Assembly: GCA_964019055.1 (NCBI GenBank)
Contig: OZ025211.1
Location: forward strand, 5,843,835 to 5,907,834
Origin: Anthopleura xanthogrammica
Lineage: Eukaryota; Cnidaria; Anthozoa; Actiniaria; Actiniidae
DNA: 64,000 nucleotides
Direction: 5' to 3'
Under the pieces are notes generated by a model. That model did no database searches. It saw only the letters and a program-made list of their open reading frames with translations, and was not told the origin of the DNA. Below, one piece after another: positions 60,901 through 64,000 of the stretch (positions are counted from its first letter, which is position 1; every line of letters begins with the position of its first letter). The translations under genes and the position numbers were made by a program.

Positions 60901-63900
60901 TGAGGTCTACAGGTATACTGATGTTACTGGCAGACCTCTGATTGAACCTTTCCTTAGACTGCCATCCCGCAGGTAACCAACAACATTATAACAATGCTTA
61001 TTGCATAGTCATGGAAATCATTTCCCAAGCCTGACAAGGCATGGAATTTTTCAGACATCACAGGAAACCATAGAATTTTATTTCAGATATTTTGCAAAAA
61101 CCCCTGTGTTAGTTCTATATCTAAATATTCCAATCTATCATTATATTTCTACATGTCCTTTGAATAAATATGAGTCTTTGTTGAGTCAGTTTATTTTTAT
61201 TCCCTTCTCCCCAGGGCATATCCTGATTACTATGAAGTCATCAAGAGGCCAATAGCTATGATGAAAATCAGATCACAGATCAAGGTATTCACTGGTTTCT
61301 TATTCTCGACTTTGAGGGGCACTTGGCATAAATAAATTACATGTTGTTTGTCATGGTTCACTGCACATAAAAACTATTGTGCCCCTCAAATTTGATGCAA
61401 ATAAATGAGTCAAATTGAAATGCTTTATGGGTAAAGCAGCGTATAAGTTATTTCCAGGGCAGATATGACTGCAGATTTTATGTTTATTGGTAAGTGATGA
61501 TAAGTTTTCCTACTGTTTATTGCAGAGTGGTCTTTATGAGACTGTAGAGGCACTTCAGGATGAAATAGAACTGTGTTTCACTAATGCACAGACATACAAT
61601 GAACCCAACTCTATGCTATACAAGGTATGCTCTTAGATTCATAACAAACAGTTGCTGAGGAAAATATTATCCAAAAAAAGAACCACTAAAAGGCCAGTTT
61701 TGAAGTCTAAATTAATGGCAAGAACAGTTATTTAATGGCAAAAACAATATTTTTTAATTCATAATCATTAATATTTGCAATTAGAGCTCTCTCATAGACC
61801 ATTTGGGTTGTAGGTCTAATTGTTAAATAAACCTCAGGTAAGGTCCCGATAAGCTCGTCTAAGTTATTAATGGTTTTGCAGGATGCAGAAAGAATGCTTG
61901 AACAGGCAAGAAAGAAAAAAGTGGAAATCTTAAAGATGATTGAGGAAAAGGGAATCAATCTGGAAGATTTTCTTAAGGTAACAATCACATTAGGATATGT
62001 CTGTAACCTTTCATTTATTAGTTATTTCAAGCCCTCTTTTGACCCTTCTGTCCCATTTTCTGTTTGCTTTTTCCCATTAATTATTCAGGGTTTGAAGATC
62101 AGGGAATTTTGATTTTGGTCAGTGAATTTTGGCTGGAAAAATATTCACCAGTTACCTAGGACCATACAAGAGGGTTGTCTGCAAAGATTTTTCCAGCTAA
62201 AAACCCTGGATAAAAGTTTGCCAGTTTGCTAGAACCATACAAGAGGGTTGGTTCCAAATATTGTTTCCAAACAAAAACCTTGGAAAAAGTTGGACAGTTT
62301 CCTAGAACCACTATGTCTTATGCTTACAATTTTTTTCAAGGGAAAAGTAAAATCACTCAAATCCTTTCTCTTACTGAAAAATTAAAAATAAAATCATGTT
62401 CATTTTTTAGAAAAAGAAGAAGATCAAGAAATCAATAGACCCATCTGAAAGCCAGACCATTGAAGAGACCCCTGAGATAGTCCAACCTGTGGTACCAGAA
62501 ATAAAACAAATGAAAGAAATGAAAAAGAAAAAGAAAGTAACTGCTGATGGGAAGGAAAAACTGAAGAAGAAGAAAGGGGAGGAAGTGGATCCACTTGTTC
62601 TGAAGAAGAGGATGAGACAACTGTCAAAGGTTGTCACTAATTACCAGGTAATGGGTCACCAGACCATGGACCACATTGTAATCTGTTTTTTTATTCATGC
62701 AATGCCTTATAATTGTTGAAAATAATTGTTTTACTCCCATTTATGGAGATGATGATGTAATTTGCGTCGTAGAGTGGCAGGTGGTGATGGTTGCCTGCCG
62801 TCGCATACCACCCCACATCTATGAAGACAGCATAACTTACTGATCCATTACTAATATTTACACTGGCATACTGTACTTCATACTTATTTGAAACCTAAGC
62901 AAATTAACTGATTCAGTGTTTGTAAGCAAGAACGACTACCAAGCTAGAAAACAGCAGGTCACAATGTTATTTATTGACAACTGCTGCAGTTATTAAGCCC
63001 CTTCAGAGTTCCTGTGCCAAGTTGAAAGGTAGCGATGCCTTTGCATCAAAATGAGATGACCAGTGGAAGAGGACTATTTCTGAAAAGCCATCTCTCATTG
63101 GATCTAACCAAGTTTTATTCATCATACAGGATGAGAGTGGACGGTACCTATCTGCAATCTTTATGGATTTGCCATCATCTGAGGTAAATATTTGACCAAC
63201 AGGAGGATCCTGTTTTGTAGTCTCCTAGTTCATATTACAGAAGAAATATCAAATGATTGCCCTGTTTGTTTGCAGGAGTATCCAGATTACTACAAAGTCA
63301 TATCAGAACCTGTGTGTCTGAGTCAAATAGAAACCAACATAAGGGATAATAAGGTGAATATGGGACCTTTGTTTGATCACGGATAAGCCAGGGAAGCCCC
63401 CCCTCCCCCTGGCAAAATCCTGTCTACACACCTGTTGATTAGTGTTATTAGATTATTTTGTGTAATCGGATGTTGTTTACTGTCCTCATACTTTGTTCAT
63501 GGAAGTTGACCAGGAAGTGATGATGTAATTTGCGTCGTAGGGTGTCAGGTGGTGATGGTTGCCTGCCGTCGCATACCACCGCACATCTATGAAGACAGCA
63601 TAACTCACTGATCCTACAATTCATTTTAATTCAATCATTTTTAATTGTTGTACTTGTTGCTCTTTCTTTGTCGGCAATGATTGCCCCCATTTCAAAATCC
63701 TATATCCTCCACTTTAATACTCTATTTTCATGTACTGTAGCTATGACTTTATAACCTTTGATTATACACAAGCAAACACAAAAACATCATACAATTATAA
63801 TGAGTCCTTTACCTGTAGATCATATTTGAATGTTATTTTGAGCTTTATAAATAATAGATTATTACCATTGTGATAGGTTAGTATAATGCTCCATAATTTT

Positions 63901-64000
63901 CATGTTTGTGTTATTTTTTACTAACTTCTAGTACTCATCAGAAGAAGAACTGTTGCTTGACTTTGAAGTAATGTTTGACAATGCCAGGTACTACAACGAA
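54987..64000 (+). CDS. PBRM1: Polybromo-1 (BAF180), 5' part, truncated by the window end
   Basis: Exons: 54987-55142, 55692-55789, 56414-56471, 56932-57109, 57776-57798, 57960-58068, 58380-58534, 58961-59029, 59550-59648, 59858-59946, 60245-60378, 60843-60972, 61215-61284, 61526-61624, 61882-61977, 62411-62647, 63130-63183, 63276-63353 and 63932-64000 (continues). These give 667 codons. The N-terminus is basic (RERKRRKL). Bromodomain 1 contains PEYYEVVSSPIDLLKIQ and NAMKFYKPDS, bromodomain 2 YPEYYEVINEPIDIKTI and NAHTFNEPGS, bromodomain 3 YPDYYEVIKRPIAMMKI and NAQTYNEPNS, and bromodomain 4 YPDYYKVISEPVCLSQI and NARYYNE at the edge. Acidic and Lys-rich linkers separate them. The family subunit targets the PBAF chromatin remodeller in the nucleus through acetyl-lysine binding. 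The anchoring Asn is present in domains 2-4; domain 1 has Lys there, as vertebrate PBRM1 also does. The BAH and HMG parts would lie beyond the window. Confidence 0.96.
56206..56361. mobile_element. Hairpin element with ACATTTACTGTATT centre, copy 2, in PBRM1 intron 2
   Basis: GCAATATCAGAGTTACACTCC and its imperfect complement ending GAGTATAATTCTGATATCTGC flank TACATTTACTGTATTG. Shares centre and arm words with 25274-25435. Confidence 0.65.
56561..56823. mobile_element. 263-bp MITE with GGGGGC ends and TAA target duplication
   Basis: AGGGGGCTTTCATTTATT and AATAAATGTAAGCCCCCT are inverted with one mismatch. If the ends are GGGGGC/GCCCCC, TAA flanks both sides. Three-base TWA duplications and G-rich ends fit PIF/Harbinger-type elements. 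It contains a C16 run (56783-56798) and lies in PBRM1 intron 3. Confidence 0.7.
57195..57595 (-). mobile_element. SINE copy in PBRM1 intron 4, about 400 bp with an insertion
   Basis: The body (GGCTAACTCACAGATAAATTTGGAATTT...CCCAGAGAAAAACTCC) and a minus-strand tRNA-like head (CCAGGAATCAAACCTGAG as B box, GTGCACTATTGCTACACCACC as A-box region) are separated by about 170 bp of unrelated sequence. Confidence 0.6.
59135..59440 (-). mobile_element. SINE copy in PBRM1 intron 8
   Basis: The right part shows the minus-strand head: CCAGGAATCAAACCTAAG (B box) and GTGCACTACCACTGCACCAACC (A-box region), preceded by AACCTAACAAACTCTACTCACATGC. The left part is a degraded body. Confidence 0.6.
59955..60205 (+). 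repeat. (ATCC)n-rich tetranucleotide tract in PBRM1 intron 10
   Basis: CATCCATCCATCCACCCA-type units with interruptions over about 250 bases. Confidence 0.85.
62080..62320 (+). repeat. Diverged tandem repeat of about 75 bp in PBRM1 intron 15
   Basis: TAGGACCATACAAGAGGGTTGTCTGCAAAGATTTTTCCAGCTAAAAACCCTGG recurs as TAGAACCATACAAGAGGGTTGGTTCCAAATATTGTTTCCAAACAAAAACCTTGG. A partial third CCTAGAACCA follows. Confidence 0.75.
62747..62850 (+). repeat. Intronic duplicate, copy 1 (PBRM1 intron 16)
   Basis: GATGATGTAATTTGCGTCGTAG...CTATGAAGACAGCATAAC...CTGATCC matches 63517-63620 with few changes over about 100 bases. Confidence 0.85.
63517..63620 (+). repeat. Intronic duplicate, copy 2 (PBRM1 intron 18)
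   Basis: The second copy of the 100-bp segment, in the same orientation. It includes GGTGGTGATGGTTGCCTGCCG and GCATACCACC, which can partly pair with each other. Confidence 0.85.

Overview
The window is animal nuclear DNA: intron-rich genes with GT-AG introns, many small inverted-repeat elements, tRNA-derived SINE remnants, microsatellites and AT-rich spacers. The gene content (an expanded three-finger LU/Ly6 cluster next to conserved COPG and polybromo genes) and the repeat style suggest a cnidarian, probably an anthozoan such as a stony coral or anemone. That assignment is inference.

Left two thirds (about 6.8-42.7 kb): a cluster of small secreted or GPI-anchored surface-protein genes. All share a first exon that encodes a signal peptide and ends in phase 1. 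Two encode one LU domain (6827-12438 and 39754-42709, both +). Two encode two LU domains and lie head to head (25611-32666 on -, 34600-38149 on +), with exons 2 of identical length and identical intron phases. A fifth model (18565-22292, +) joins the same kind of signal exon in phase to a mucin-like Ser/Thr/Ala-rich stalk with a GPI tail; I see no LU domain in it. The intron of the 39754 gene holds an in-phase, stop-terminated Cys-rich exon (40708-40880) that could be an alternative ending. All six LU domains have 12 cysteines, two more than the classical CD59/Ly6 pattern, and end in the CC-x4-CN signature.

Right third (43.3-64 kb): conserved housekeeping genes. A complete 27-exon coatomer gamma (COPG) gene encodes 881 aa. 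A two-exon minus-strand gene encodes a 65-aa single-pass membrane protein I do not recognise. The 5' part of polybromo-1 (PBRM1/BAF180), with bromodomains 1-3 complete and bromodomain 4 cut by the window end, starts divergently 0.8 kb from it.

Between and inside the genes lie at least fifteen hairpin/TIR elements in several families with repeated copies, two kinds of tRNA-derived SINE, a triplicated 250-bp repeat after COPG, a roughly 320-bp GAA tract, a 17-bp minisatellite in a COPG intron and a 9-bp self-complementary ACTAGT satellite. Exon borders were set by hand from splice consensus, homology and phase arithmetic; the LU, COPG, 65-aa and PBRM1 models all sum to whole codons. No transcript or database search was available.
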